Positions 46,337 to 54,687 are shown, counted from the first letter of the stretch. The stretch is DNA of 64,000 nucleotides from Endozoicomonas sp965198415 (GCA_965198415.1 CBDAPN010000032.1:496001-560000), one strand, 5' to 3'. Made by a program: numbers and translations. The notes: generated by a model from the letters alone, not told the origin.

Positions 46337-48523
46337 AATGGTCTTTTATAAAGTTATAGAATAAAAAAAAACAATCTATCGACAAAAACTGACTTGTAAT
46401 CATTATTTGATCTTAAAAAAAATCCGGGGAGGAAGGAATCATTCTATTAAAATGTTGTCATATCTTATGTTCGAGACTTTAATTTGTAAGGAATAAGGAA
46501 TAATGGACATAAGACCAAACTTTTCAGAAAATTCTCCCTCTTACATAGAAAGACCATCATCTAACTTTATAGATAATTCTGATGAGGGTACTAGATACAC
46601 CCAGCCGTCCAGTATGCATGATAACTTATCAGAAACCAAAGCACTAGAAAATCGTTCTGTCATTGAGACAAAAATTATTACAGATGATGAACTGATAAAC
46701 CTGATTTTAGAACAGAAATTTTCTAACAATGTTCATTATCGAGTTGAAGGCGAGCTTAATATTAGCTGTTCCACCGGCCTGACGGCCCTGCCCGAGCACC
46801 TCTCCGTGAGGGGCAACCTTGGTCTTGAGGGTTGCACCGGCCTGACGGCCCTGCCCGAGCACCTCTCCGTGACGAGCAACCTTAATCTTAGGGGTTGCAC
46901 CGGCCTGACGGCCCTGCCCGAGCACCTCTCCGTGACGAGCAACCTTAATCTTAGGGGTTGCACCGGCCTGACGGCCCTGCCCGAGCACCTCTCCGTGAGG
47001 GACAACCTTGATCTTAGGGGTTGCACCGGCCTGACGGCCCTGCCCGAGCACCTCTCCGTGGGGCGCTACCTTGATCTTGAGGGTTGCACCGGCCTGACGG
47101 CCCTGCCCGAGCACCTCTCCGTGGGGGGCTACCTTGATCTTAGGGGTTGCACCGGCCTGACGGCCCTGCCCGAGAACCTCTCCGTGAGGGGCAGCCTTCG
47201 TCTTGCGCGTTGCACCGGCCTGACGGCCCTGCCCGAGCACCTCTCCGTGGGGGGCCACCTTGAGCTTAGGGGTTGCACCGGCCTGACGGCCCTGCCCGAG
47301 CACCTCTCCGTGGGGCGCTACCTTGATCTTGAGGGTTGCACCGGCCTGACGGCCCTGCCCGAGCACCTCTCCGTGGGGGGCTACCTTGATCTTGAGGATT
47401 GCACCGGCCTGACGGCCCTGCCCGAGCACCTCTCCGTGGGGGGCTACCTTAATCTTGAGGATTGCACCGGCCTGACGGCCCTGCCCAACTGGATTACAAC
47501 GCTGGGAGAGACCACTGAAGGTAATACCCGCAACGTTTATCTTCAAAATACCGGGCTGTCTGATACCTTGATCGACCGTCTACGAGAAGGAGAATCTCCT
47601 CGCATGCAGTTTCATTTTTCCCGAAGTGCAGGACAGCCTGAACAGCAGTTTTCAAACGTGGTAGAAGGTCTTACCTTCTGGCGTCAACTGGCTTCAGCCG
47701 ACTCGGAAATACCAGAACTTAGCCTTATGCATGATCAGGCTACTGACCTTGTTCGTTACCTGGGGCGACTGACCAGTACTGCGGACTACCAGAATCAGGC
47801 AACCCGTCCTGTACTGGCCCAGCGGGTGATGGCAATCACGGCGTTACTGACAGGGAGCGACAGGATCAGGGATGAAGCTATGGATCACATACATCACGCA
47901 CTCACTTCCTGTGATGACCGGATAATCCTGGCACTGGATGATCTGGATACCATGCAATTACTCGATTCGGCCGAAAGAAAGGCCTTTGCGGGTAATGCTG
48001 ACGAATTAAGGGAATTAGGCTTGCAAATGATGCGTCTGGATGAGGTGAAACGGATTGCCCGTGACCATATGAAGACCTTGAAATGGGTGGATGAAATTGA
48101 AGTAGAGCTGGCTTTTCAGATTGGTGTACGCCAGCAACTCGCCCTGCCCGGCTCAACTCAGCATATGATCTTTAGAAGGTGTGCCAACGTGTCGGATCAG
48201 GATATAGCCAACGCTGTTAATCAAGTGAACACCCATTGTTCCGACGATAACTTGCAGGCCTACCTCGCACAGTGGGATCCCTGGCAAAAATATCTGCGCC
48301 GACAGGAAGTCCCAACTTTTGACCAACTCCCTCAAAAAACGGTAGACCGTATCGAGGACTGTGCTATCAGTGCAGAAAAAACCCCTAAAATGGTCGCATT
48401 GGGCGATGATCATCTGGATTACGATGCTCTTGTTAGGGCTGTCGTGGAATACGGTAAGAATCCGTTGACTAATTCCCCTATGGACTGGTCAAACGTTTTC
48501 CGACTCACAGAAGAGGATTCCCC
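46242..48523. repeat. Large direct duplication, copy B
   Basis: Counterpart of 40631-43015. The similarity begins within the recombinase gene and ends at GATTCCCC, where an IS3 terminal sequence follows in B but native sequence follows in A. Confidence 0.9.
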
Positions 48524-48539
48524 TGTTCTGGTCAAGTAA
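46503..48539 (+). CDS. LRR-NEL E3 ubiquitin ligase effector (IpaH/SspH-type), copy B
   Basis: 678 residues; AAGGAATA precedes the ATG. The N-terminus (1-85) is Ser/Asn-rich and unstructured, as expected of a type III secretion signal. Residues 90-330 hold 11 full 21-residue leucine-rich repeats (CTGLTALPEHLSV...LxLxG) plus a capping one (LTALPNWITTL), the LPxxL class of bacterial effectors such as IpaH, SspH and YopM. Residues ~365-670 match the NEL domain: FWRQLA, catalytic Cys470 in TSCDDRI, GLQMMRLDEVKRIARDHMKTL, VDEIEVELAFQIGVRQQL and WDPWQKYLRR align with IpaH3-type sequence recalled from the family. In NEL enzymes this Cys forms a ubiquitin thioester and transfers ubiquitin to host proteins selected by the LRR. 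The last native codons are replaced by four from an IS3 end (VLVK), while copy A ends with SLKRIKLNDP. The domain is otherwise complete. Confidence 0.93.
   Translation: MDIRPNFSENSPSYIERPSSNFIDNSDEGTRYTQPSSMHDNLSETKALENRSVIETKIITDDELINLILEQKFSNNVHYRVEGELNISCSTGLTALPEHLSVRGNLGLEGCTGLTALPEHLSVTSNLNLRGCTGLTALPEHLSVTSNLNLRGCTGLTALPEHLSVRDNLDLRGCTGLTALPEHLSVGRYLDLEGCTGLTALPEHLSVGGYLDLRGCTGLTALPENLSVRGSLRLARCTGLTALPEHLSVGGHLELRGCTGLTALPEHLSVGRYLDLEGCTGLTALPEHLSVGGYLDLEDCTGLTALPEHLSVGGYLNLEDCTGLTALPNWITTLGETTEGNTRNVYLQNTGLSDTLIDRLREGESPRMQFHFSRSAGQPEQQFSNVVEGLTFWRQLASADSEIPELSLMHDQATDLVRYLGRLTSTADYQNQATRPVLAQRVMAITALLTGSDRIRDEAMDHIHHALTSCDDRIILALDDLDTMQLLDSAERKAFAGNADELRELGLQMMRLDEVKRIARDHMKTLKWVDEIEVELAFQIGVRQQLALPGSTQHMIFRRCANVSDQDIANAVNQVNTHCSDDNLQAYLAQWDPWQKYLRRQEVPTFDQLPQKTVDRIEDCAISAEKTPKMVALGDDHLDYDALVRAVVEYGKNPLTNSPMDWSNVFRLTEEDSPVLVK
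46772..47493 (+). repeat. 63-bp tandem LRR-coding repeats, copy B array
   Basis: Eleven regular 63-bp units and a partial final one. The first ~40 bases of each unit (CACCGGCCTGACGGCCCTG, then CCCGAGCACCTCTCCGTG) are practically invariant, and variation is concentrated in the ~20 bases that encode the xxxLxLxx stretch. Units encoding TSNLNLRG are adjacent exact duplicates. Confidence 0.95.
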
Positions 48540-48585
48540 AACCGGACGCTAAAATTTGAGAATTTACGCGATGAATCTATACATA
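48524..48585 (-). mobile_element. IS3 terminal fragment
   Basis: About 62 bases are complementary to the right end of the IS3 element at 40569-40630, with one or two differences. It replaces the end of effector copy B and is itself cut by the IS630-type element. Orientation is inverted relative to the larger IS3 copy. Confidence 0.85.
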
Positions 48586-48598
48586 TTGATGTCTGGCA

Positions 48599-49217
48599 GT
48601 TATAGGTAACACCTGTCTTATGGTATTATCCAAGGCCTCACAGATGAGGCAGTAATGGACAATATCGACGGTCGCAAAATCCCTGATCCGGTCAGAGAGC
48701 AAATTCGTTTCGAGGCTATAGAGAATTGGCTGGCAGGCATGACTCCTACCAGACTTGCCCACAAGTACGGAACCTCAAGAAAGATCGTCTATCAATGGAT
48801 TGATCGATACAAAACAGGTGGTTGGGAAGGCCTGAAAACACGTACAGGAAGTATGGATCGGTTTGCGTTTGTTGATTATCTCAAGTCACTGGTTCGCAGC
48901 GTAGATAAGCCAATAATTGTGATCACCGATGGTCATCCTGCACATAGAGCAAAATTTACGAAGGAGTATGTAGAACAGGAACCAAGGCTCCTGGGGCTTC
49001 ATCTGCTGCCAGGCTATTCCCCCGAACTAAACCCTGATGAGCAGGTCTGGAACCACCTTAAGGAAGGGCTTGGAAAGACAGCTCTGAAAACTAAGGAAGA
49101 GTTTATAGACTTCATCCGCAGCAAGATGAAGAGCCTGCAAAAAATGCCAGAAGCAGTGAAAGGCTTCTTCAGGCTACACGACACCAGTTATGCTTGCAGA
49201 CAGTGTTACCTATAATT
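48599..49217 (+). mobile_element. Short IS630-family element
   Basis: Terminal repeats TTATAGGTAACACCTGTCT (left) and AGACAGTGTTACCTATAAT (right) pair with one base difference. At about 620 bp it is far shorter than a normal IS630 (about 1.1 kb) owing to an internal in-frame deletion in the transposase. Confidence 0.75.
48655..49215 (+). pseudogene. IS630-family transposase with large in-frame deletion
   Basis: 186 residues instead of about 340. The N-terminal helix-turn-helix (RFEAIENWLAGMTPTRLAHKYGTSRKIVYQWIDRYKTGGWEGL) joins directly to the C-terminal catalytic half (IIVITDGHPAHRAKFTKEYV with the second Asp, and LLPGYSPELNPDEQVWNHLK with the final acidic residue). The segment with the first catalytic Asp is missing, so it should not catalyse transposition. 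It could still bind the terminal repeats. The frame is kept open, which is notable. Confidence 0.75.
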
Positions 49218-49219
49218 GG

Positions 49220-49755
49220 TGAAGATCAATACTTCCAGCCAGTAGATGTCTTTCCACGTTTAGCTTCTTCTCTGAACACCTTGTGGTTATTGATTCGATG
49301 ATTATCACAAACGACGATAGGCGTAGAATCAATGAACGACAAACCTGTGGGCTTTCCCATGCACTGTGTTTTGAGATAAACAGTCAATGGAATCAATGTC
49401 GTCTTCATCAGCTCAACAAAACGGTTATAAGAAACCAGATTGGGAAAACTGTCTGATTTATGCCGGACAATGTGGCTCAGGTAATAGTGCTTGAAATCCC
49501 GGAAGGCGCTCTGATGGAAGCAGATAATGATGGTTATTATCTCACTGAGCGTCAGTTTTGATATAACCGGTGATTTTTTGTCATTGCAGATAAGCTGCTT
49601 ATGCCATTGTGGTTCAAACATTAGACAGAAATCATCGGCATCACAGAATACACTGGTCATAGACATGGAGCCTCCGGTTAGCTGCCTGTGGTTTGGTACC
49701 CGAAAGATAGCTAAGTTGTCTGGAGGCTCCTTGTCTTTTTTACGTCGAACTCACG
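49220..49755 (-). mobile_element. IS982-family element, truncated (copy 2, inverted)
   Basis: Outer terminal repeat ACGTCGAACTCACG at 49742-49755 and a leader nearly identical to copy 1. Coding sequence runs inward and stops after about 145 codons where the IS630 element begins. It is inverted relative to the copy at 36143-36937. Confidence 0.8.
49226..49666 (-). pseudogene. IS982-family transposase, N-terminal half
   Basis: Open from the ATG (MSMTSVFCDADDFCLMFEPQ) to GKTSTGWKY, near-identical to the N-terminal part of copy 1 and extending past copy 1's deletion point (EEAKRGKTSTGW). The C-terminal catalytic half is absent. It marks the right edge of the island. Confidence 0.8.
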
Positions 49756-49905
49756 CTTTTATACGTACATGGCTACCTATTAAATCGTTTTAGGGTAATA
49801 AAAAAACGTATTTTTTTGCTCCACCTAAGTGCATTTACTCCTATTAAATACAAGATATTTCAATAGGATATAAACATTAAATTTTGATAACACTCAGGAG
49901 CAAAT

Positions 49906-51387
49906 ATGTGGAACAGACTCAATAAGTCCATGATGTTTTGCCAAATGATGTTTGGCCTTTCATTTTATGGCGTTATGGTGATTCTGACGCGCTTCTTTCT
50001 TGAAGACCTCCAGTACAGCGAAGCCGACACCATGATGATTGTGGGTGCATTCTCATCCATCGGTCCACTGTTCGCTATTGCCGGTGGGTTTATTGTGGAT
50101 AAATTCCTGGGTGCAAAACGGGCGCTAACCATCGCTTACATAAGTTTTGCCGCCGGTTATGCCCTGTTGGTGTTTGGCGCTTCCATTAGTAGTGTGCCTT
50201 TTTCCCTGTGCGGTATTGCCCTGGCCAGTTATGCCCGTGGCCTGATGTCGCCTTCTTATCCAAGCCTTTATAAGCGCACATTCAAATCTCAGGAAGACTT
50301 TGAAAACTGCTACCCGATCAACTACTCAGTCAACAACATAGGTGCGTTGCTAGGGCAGTACCTTTACCCACTGCTTATTTTAGGTATCGGCTTCAATGGC
50401 GGCTTTATGCTCTCAGCAGTAATGGCTGCGTTGGCGGTTGCTGTTTTGGTAGTGTTCCACAAGCCGCTGGTTGATGCTGGCGAAAACATTGATAAAGAGC
50501 CAGTACCTGTGCTTCAGTTAGCCATGTTCATCGCTCTGTCCATTGCCATGCTGGGCATGGTGTTCTTTATGTTCTCCGACATGGAAACCGGTCAATACGT
50601 CGTTTATGCCATTGCCGCCTCGGCGGTTCTTTACTTCCTGACACAGATGTTCAAAGCCGCCCGCTCAGAAGCGCTGCGTATGGGCACCATTTTGATCATG
50701 AGCCTACTCGCTACTGCTTTTTTTGTTTACTACGGCCAGATGATGACCTCCATGACCATGGTCACCATCAACACCATGCGCGGTGACCTGCTCGGCTTCA
50801 TTCCACTGGCGCCGGAAGCCTCCATGGCACTTAACCCACTGTGGTGTATTGTTGCCGGCCCTGTGATTGCCGCTGTTTTCACCAAACTGGAAAAACGTGG
50901 TATTAACTGGAGCACCGCAACCAAGACGTCTATCTCCTTCATTCTGGCAGCGGCTGCCTTTGGTATCCTCACCCTCGCTGTTAAAGGCATTGGTGACGAT
51001 GTAGTCATCAGCCCGAACGTATTCCTGATGATTCATGGTTTTCTCGCCTTTGGCGAGGTAATTGTTGGCTCGTTGGTCGTAGCCTTTATTCTCTCTGTTG
51101 CACCTAAGCGTATGGAAGGTTTTTCTGTTTCCCTGTTCTACATTGCCATGGCACTGTCGGGTATTATCGGAGCGGTGATTTCAGGCACTATCGCCATGGA
51201 AAAAGGTCAGGAAGTGACCCGTCAATTTGTGCAAACCGTGTATGGAGACTACTTCAGCCTGCTGACTATCGCTGCTGCTCTGATGGTTGCTATTGCTTTG
51301 GCAGCTTCGGTTGTTGTGCGTAAGATGCTCAGTGCTGCAGATAAAATCGAGAAAGGCGACGGAACTGCTGAACCTGTTTTGGCTTAA
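49906..51387 (+). CDS. POT-family proton-dependent peptide transporter (MFS)
   Basis: 493-residue inner-membrane protein with 12-14 predicted helices. AGGAG stands 7-9 bases before the ATG. POT-like traits are the first-helix region, GGFIVDKFLGAKRALTIAYISFAAGYALL (helix 2-3 loop with Asp and Lys/Arg, equivalent to the GGxxADxxxGxxxt motif), YPSLYKRTF, and FENCYPINYSVNNIGALLGQYLYPLL, which resembles the PTR signature around FYxxINxG. Transport of di- or tripeptides with protons is the likely role; the exact subclass is not certain. It is the first core-like gene right of the island and ends in a strong bidirectional terminator. Confidence 0.8.
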   Translation: MWNRLNKSMMFCQMMFGLSFYGVMVILTRFFLEDLQYSEADTMMIVGAFSSIGPLFAIAGGFIVDKFLGAKRALTIAYISFAAGYALLVFGASISSVPFSLCGIALASYARGLMSPSYPSLYKRTFKSQEDFENCYPINYSVNNIGALLGQYLYPLLILGIGFNGGFMLSAVMAALAVAVLVVFHKPLVDAGENIDKEPVPVLQLAMFIALSIAMLGMVFFMFSDMETGQYVVYAIAASAVLYFLTQMFKAARSEALRMGTILIMSLLATAFFVYYGQMMTSMTMVTINTMRGDLLGFIPLAPEASMALNPLWCIVAGPVIAAVFTKLEKRGINWSTATKTSISFILAAAAFGILTLAVKGIGDDVVISPNVFLMIHGFLAFGEVIVGSLVVAFILSVAPKRMEGFSVSLFYIAMALSGIIGAVISGTIAMEKGQEVTRQFVQTVYGDYFSLLTIAAALMVAIALAASVVVRKMLSAADKIEKGDGTAEPVLA

Positions 51388-51425
51388 GTTAACCTTTTAC
51401 CCTCAGGCGCAAAAGCCGGCAAAAA

Positions 51426-51453
51426 AAACGCCTGATATGCAGGCGTTTTTTTT
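51426..51453. terminator. Bidirectional rho-independent terminator
   Basis: AAAACGCCTG / CAGGCGTTTT stem with a 4-base ATAT-type loop, A-tract on the left and T-tract (TTTTTTTT) on the right. It serves the peptide transporter (+) and btuB (-), which converge here. Confidence 0.9.
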
Positions 51454-51481
51454 GTTTCAAAAAGCATCTTCAGGCGTTGTA

Positions 51482-53332
51482 TTACAACTTTGGCGACCAG
51501 GCCACAGTGGCAAAGATGCCACGGGGTTCGCCACGATACCCGACAACCGGCTGATACTCCTTGTCCAGCAGGTTAGTGACTTTAAGCTGTGTTTTCACGC
51601 CTTCAGCCCATTGGTAGGACGCCCTGAGATCCACCGTACCGTAACCCGGAATCTGCTTGGTATTGCTAGGGTCGGTCCAGGTTTTGCCCTGAGCTCGCCA
51701 TGTTCCACCTAACGACCACGGTCCAAAGTCTTTGTCTGCATTCAAAGCGATTAATTTTTGCGCCCGGTAGTGCAGCTTTTTGCCCGCATTAACACCTGAG
51801 CGATTTTGTGGGTCCAATACAGTTAAGTTAGTACTGACATCAACGCCTGCATAACGGGTAGAGGCTTCAAACTCAATACCGCGAATGCGGGCTTTATCAA
51901 TATTCACCGTATGCCATTTGCCATCGGCCCGTGGGGCAGAGTTGAGCATATCGTCCATATTATTTTGATAAACGTTCACAGACCAGTCGGTGTGCCGGTC
52001 AATAACGCCACGAAGTTCAAGTTCAGCATTTTTGGCAAACTCAGGCTTTAAATCGGGATTCGGCGCACTAAAAAAGGACTGACGATACATGTCGTCGAAC
52101 GTTGGCGCACGAAAAGCGGTGCCGTAAGAGGCCACCAAACGCAGTCCTGCCGGTAGATTAAAACCCCAAGCAGCACTGCCGGTAAACTGGCTGCCAAAGG
52201 CTTCGTTATCATCGTAACGGCCACTGAGTTGCACGTCGCTGGCACTCAGGGTAGTTAAGTTTTGCACAAATACACCGGTGTTTGACCGCTCATCAACGGC
52301 GTATGTGGTGGTGCTGTCCACCCGATCTTTGGTGTAATCAATGCCGGTGGTTAACAGTTGGTTGTTGCCCCAGACGATATCGTTCAGCCAGCTGAGAGAG
52401 AGGGATTTGTTATCAGTTTTGCTGGATTTGTCGGCACTCTTTCTGGAGTCACTGATATAACCCACTTCTAGCCGAGCATGCCAAACAGACGTCATTGGCT
52501 TGGTTATGTAAGCATCAACCATAGACTCGGTAAAGAGGGATGCAGGCTTTGCCGTGGGGGCATAAACGTTGTCGTATTCTGATTTGCCATGGAAGTAAGC
52601 GACACTGGAACCAAACTCAAGATCATTCTCAAGTTGTCTCGACAGGCTGGCAGAGAAGGATTTATTACGAAAAGCGTCATCATCCCAGTTGGCATCGTTG
52701 GGCGTTTTTTTAGCAACGGTACGATCATACCCTTGGGTCTCTAACAGGCGGGCGCCAAGGTTGAAGCGGGTACCAGCAGACTCACCGTTGTAATTCAACC
52801 CATATTCGCCAGTACTGCGACTGCCACCACCGGCTTTAACCGTCAATACGGGCGAGCCAGAACCTTTACGGGTGATGATGTTGATCACCCCGCCAACGGC
52901 ATCGGCGCCATACAGGGTGGAGCGGGGGCCGCGAACCACTTCAATACGCTCAATGGTCTGTGGGTCGATATACTCCAAAGGCGCAGAGCCGGAGCTGGCA
53001 CTGTTAATTTTGCGACCGTCCATAAGAATCAGAGTTTGTGCGGTTTTGGTGCCGCGAATATAGACACCGGAATTACTACCCGGCCCGCCGTTGGAGGTAA
53101 TTTGAACACCCGGAGCAGACTGATTGAGCAGCTCAGCCACCGTCATGGTTTGACTGCGCTCAATCTGTGCCCGATCAATGACAGTCACCGGCGCCAGAGT
53201 TTCATCTACAGTTTGCGCCGTTCTGGCGGCTGTCACCACCACTTGATCAAGGCGGTAAATGTTTTCTGCATAAGCGCCAGCAGCCATTGCAGATAGCGTA
53301 ATAGCCAAAGAGAGCCTGGTGCGGTTAAGCAT
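51482..53332 (-). CDS. btuB: Vitamin B12 TonB-dependent outer-membrane receptor BtuB
   Basis: 616-residue outer-membrane transporter for cobalamin. It has a signal peptide (SLAITLSAMAAGAYA), a TonB box region (LDQVVVTAAR), a plug domain (about 30-150: PVTVIDRAQIERSQTMTVAELLNQSAPGVQI, YIRGTKTAQTLILMDGRKINSAS, ERIEVVRGPRSTLYGADAVGGVINIIT) and a 22-strand barrel ending in FATVAWSPKL. The length and barrel style match BtuB (about 614 residues). It sits 70 bases after btuF on the same transcript, downstream of a cobalamin riboswitch, which confirms the substrate. Confidence 0.93.
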   Translation of the reverse strand: MLNRTRLSLAITLSAMAAGAYAENIYRLDQVVVTAARTAQTVDETLAPVTVIDRAQIERSQTMTVAELLNQSAPGVQITSNGGPGSNSGVYIRGTKTAQTLILMDGRKINSASSGSAPLEYIDPQTIERIEVVRGPRSTLYGADAVGGVINIITRKGSGSPVLTVKAGGGSRSTGEYGLNYNGESAGTRFNLGARLLETQGYDRTVAKKTPNDANWDDDAFRNKSFSASLSRQLENDLEFGSSVAYFHGKSEYDNVYAPTAKPASLFTESMVDAYITKPMTSVWHARLEVGYISDSRKSADKSSKTDNKSLSLSWLNDIVWGNNQLLTTGIDYTKDRVDSTTTYAVDERSNTGVFVQNLTTLSASDVQLSGRYDDNEAFGSQFTGSAAWGFNLPAGLRLVASYGTAFRAPTFDDMYRQSFFSAPNPDLKPEFAKNAELELRGVIDRHTDWSVNVYQNNMDDMLNSAPRADGKWHTVNIDKARIRGIEFEASTRYAGVDVSTNLTVLDPQNRSGVNAGKKLHYRAQKLIALNADKDFGPWSLGGTWRAQGKTWTDPSNTKQIPGYGTVDLRASYQWAEGVKTQLKVTNLLDKEYQPVVGYRGEPRGIFATVAWSPKL

Positions 53333-53402
53333 GAGTTATCAGTCCTTTAAAACAGACAGCAAAACGGCTGCCAGTTGATAGAGCGGATTATAAAAATCCG
53401 GA

Positions 53403-54311
53403 TTAAGATGGTTTTCGGGCGCGTCGCACCGCCTGCAATTGCTTGCAAATCATCTCGGCGCCATCAAGTACCCTGGGAGTTGGCCGGGCAATCAAATCAC
53501 CCGGAACGGTAATTAATCGCTGTCGTTCAACTGCCTGAAGTTTTTGCCACTGCCCCCAAAAACTTTGCATTTTTTCCACCGAGCCAGCACCGATAATCAC
53601 CTCAGGGTTACGGCTGATCACCGACTCAATACTGATGCTGGCGGTCGGGGCGTTGACATCGTTATAAATATTTTTCCCGCCACACAACGTGATAACGTCG
53701 TTAATAACGAGATTGTTACCAGCCGCCATCAGCGGGTTGTGCCACAGCTCAAACAATACAGATATAGACGACAAATGACTGTACTTTCCACGTAAGGTGT
53801 TGAGGCGGGTTAAAAATGCATCCACTGTCTTTTTTGCCGCTTGCGGGGTGCCTGCTATGTCGCCAAGGCTTTTAATGGCTCGGGCAATATCGGCAAAATT
53901 TACCGCATTCTGGTGGAAGGTGGTGATGCCAACCGATTCCAGTTGCTTAACCACTTTAGGTGAGTCGCCGCCAGACCAGATCACCACCAAATCCGGCTTC
54001 AGGCCAATAATGGCTTCCACATTAATGTTGGGATAACCACCCACTTTGGGCAGTTTTTGTACTGCCTCGGGATAATTACTGTAGAGATCGGTGGCGATAA
54101 CCTGCCCCCCGGCGCCCGCAGCAAATAGCAGTTCCGTTGAGCCGGGCGAGAGGCTGATTATTCTTGGTTGCAACGTTGTCAGGCAAACAGAGCGGCTGCT
54201 CATATCTTCAACGCAACGCTGCGCGCCCCGCACGACAAACGACAGGCTGAGTAAAAGCAGCAGTGTAAAGCGTAACTTGTATTTTGTTGTCAGCAGTTTG
54301 CGTAATTTCAT
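53403..54311 (-). CDS. btuF: Cobalamin-binding periplasmic protein BtuF
   Basis: 302 residues. A basic N-terminus and hydrophobic stretch (LRFTLLLLLSLSFVVRGA) act as the export signal. It is a type III binding protein: PRIISLSPGSTELLFAAGAGGQVIATDLYSNYPEAVQKLPKVGGYPNINVEAIIGLKPDLVVIW, split here as the BtuF N-lobe, with the later DVITLCGGKNIYNDV and PEVIIGAG. It delivers B12 to BtuCD, whose genes are not in this window. It is the first gene after the riboswitch and co-transcribed with btuB. Confidence 0.92.
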   Translation of the reverse strand: MKLRKLLTTKYKLRFTLLLLLSLSFVVRGAQRCVEDMSSRSVCLTTLQPRIISLSPGSTELLFAAGAGGQVIATDLYSNYPEAVQKLPKVGGYPNINVEAIIGLKPDLVVIWSGGDSPKVVKQLESVGITTFHQNAVNFADIARAIKSLGDIAGTPQAAKKTVDAFLTRLNTLRGKYSHLSSISVLFELWHNPLMAAGNNLVINDVITLCGGKNIYNDVNAPTASISIESVISRNPEVIIGAGSVEKMQSFWGQWQKLQAVERQRLITVPGDLIARPTPRVLDGAEMICKQLQAVRRARKPS

Positions 54312-54431
54312 GATGCCTGAGAATCTGTTTACTCAGGCGGCACAGGAGAGCCACGGAGCGTTTGCCCGTTGAAGAATCCCAGCCGCCAGGTTACCCGCCC
54401 GGTGAGCATAACTGTGCTCAATATGGGTTTT

Positions 54432-54610
54432 GTGAAGGCAGGTCTCCTGACTCAGGCGTCATCGCTTTTCGTCGTCTTCCCGGTGTAGACCAGTGACATG
54501 GCTAACGAAAAACTCGTCCATTACAGTTGCGGGCACAGTCGGGGAATTTCACCCCGTTCCCTCTTACCGGCTGCTATCGAACAACCCATAAGCGCCAGCA
54601 ATGCTGGCAG
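54432..54610 (-). ncRNA. Cobalamin (AdoCbl) riboswitch
   Basis: Read on the minus strand, the conserved 5' part GTGAAATTCCCCGACTGTGC and CCGCAACTGTAA is followed by the core GCCATGTCACTG and ends with the B12 box GAGTCAGGAGACCTGCC (54453-54437). The element ends about 125 bases before the btuF start. It should reduce btuF-btuB expression when cobalamin is plentiful. The exact 5' boundary (P1) is uncertain. Confidence 0.93.
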
Positions 54611-54687
54611 AACCTTTACAAAGTGTCGGGATACTACCAGCATTTGTAGTGGAAACACAGGGGGCATTGACTGAAGGAATAAACAGC

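Noticed and set aside
46772..47493. CRISPR-like regular repeats
   Set aside because: The units are contiguous, have no unique spacers, keep a reading frame and encode leucine-rich repeats. No cas genes are present.
46707..47546. Long open frame on the minus strand through the LRR repeats (279 codons)
   Set aside because: It is a by-product of the 63-bp repeat: the plus strand encodes recognisable LRR and NEL domains, and the antisense protein is a monotonous GQGRQAGAT repeat with no start signal.
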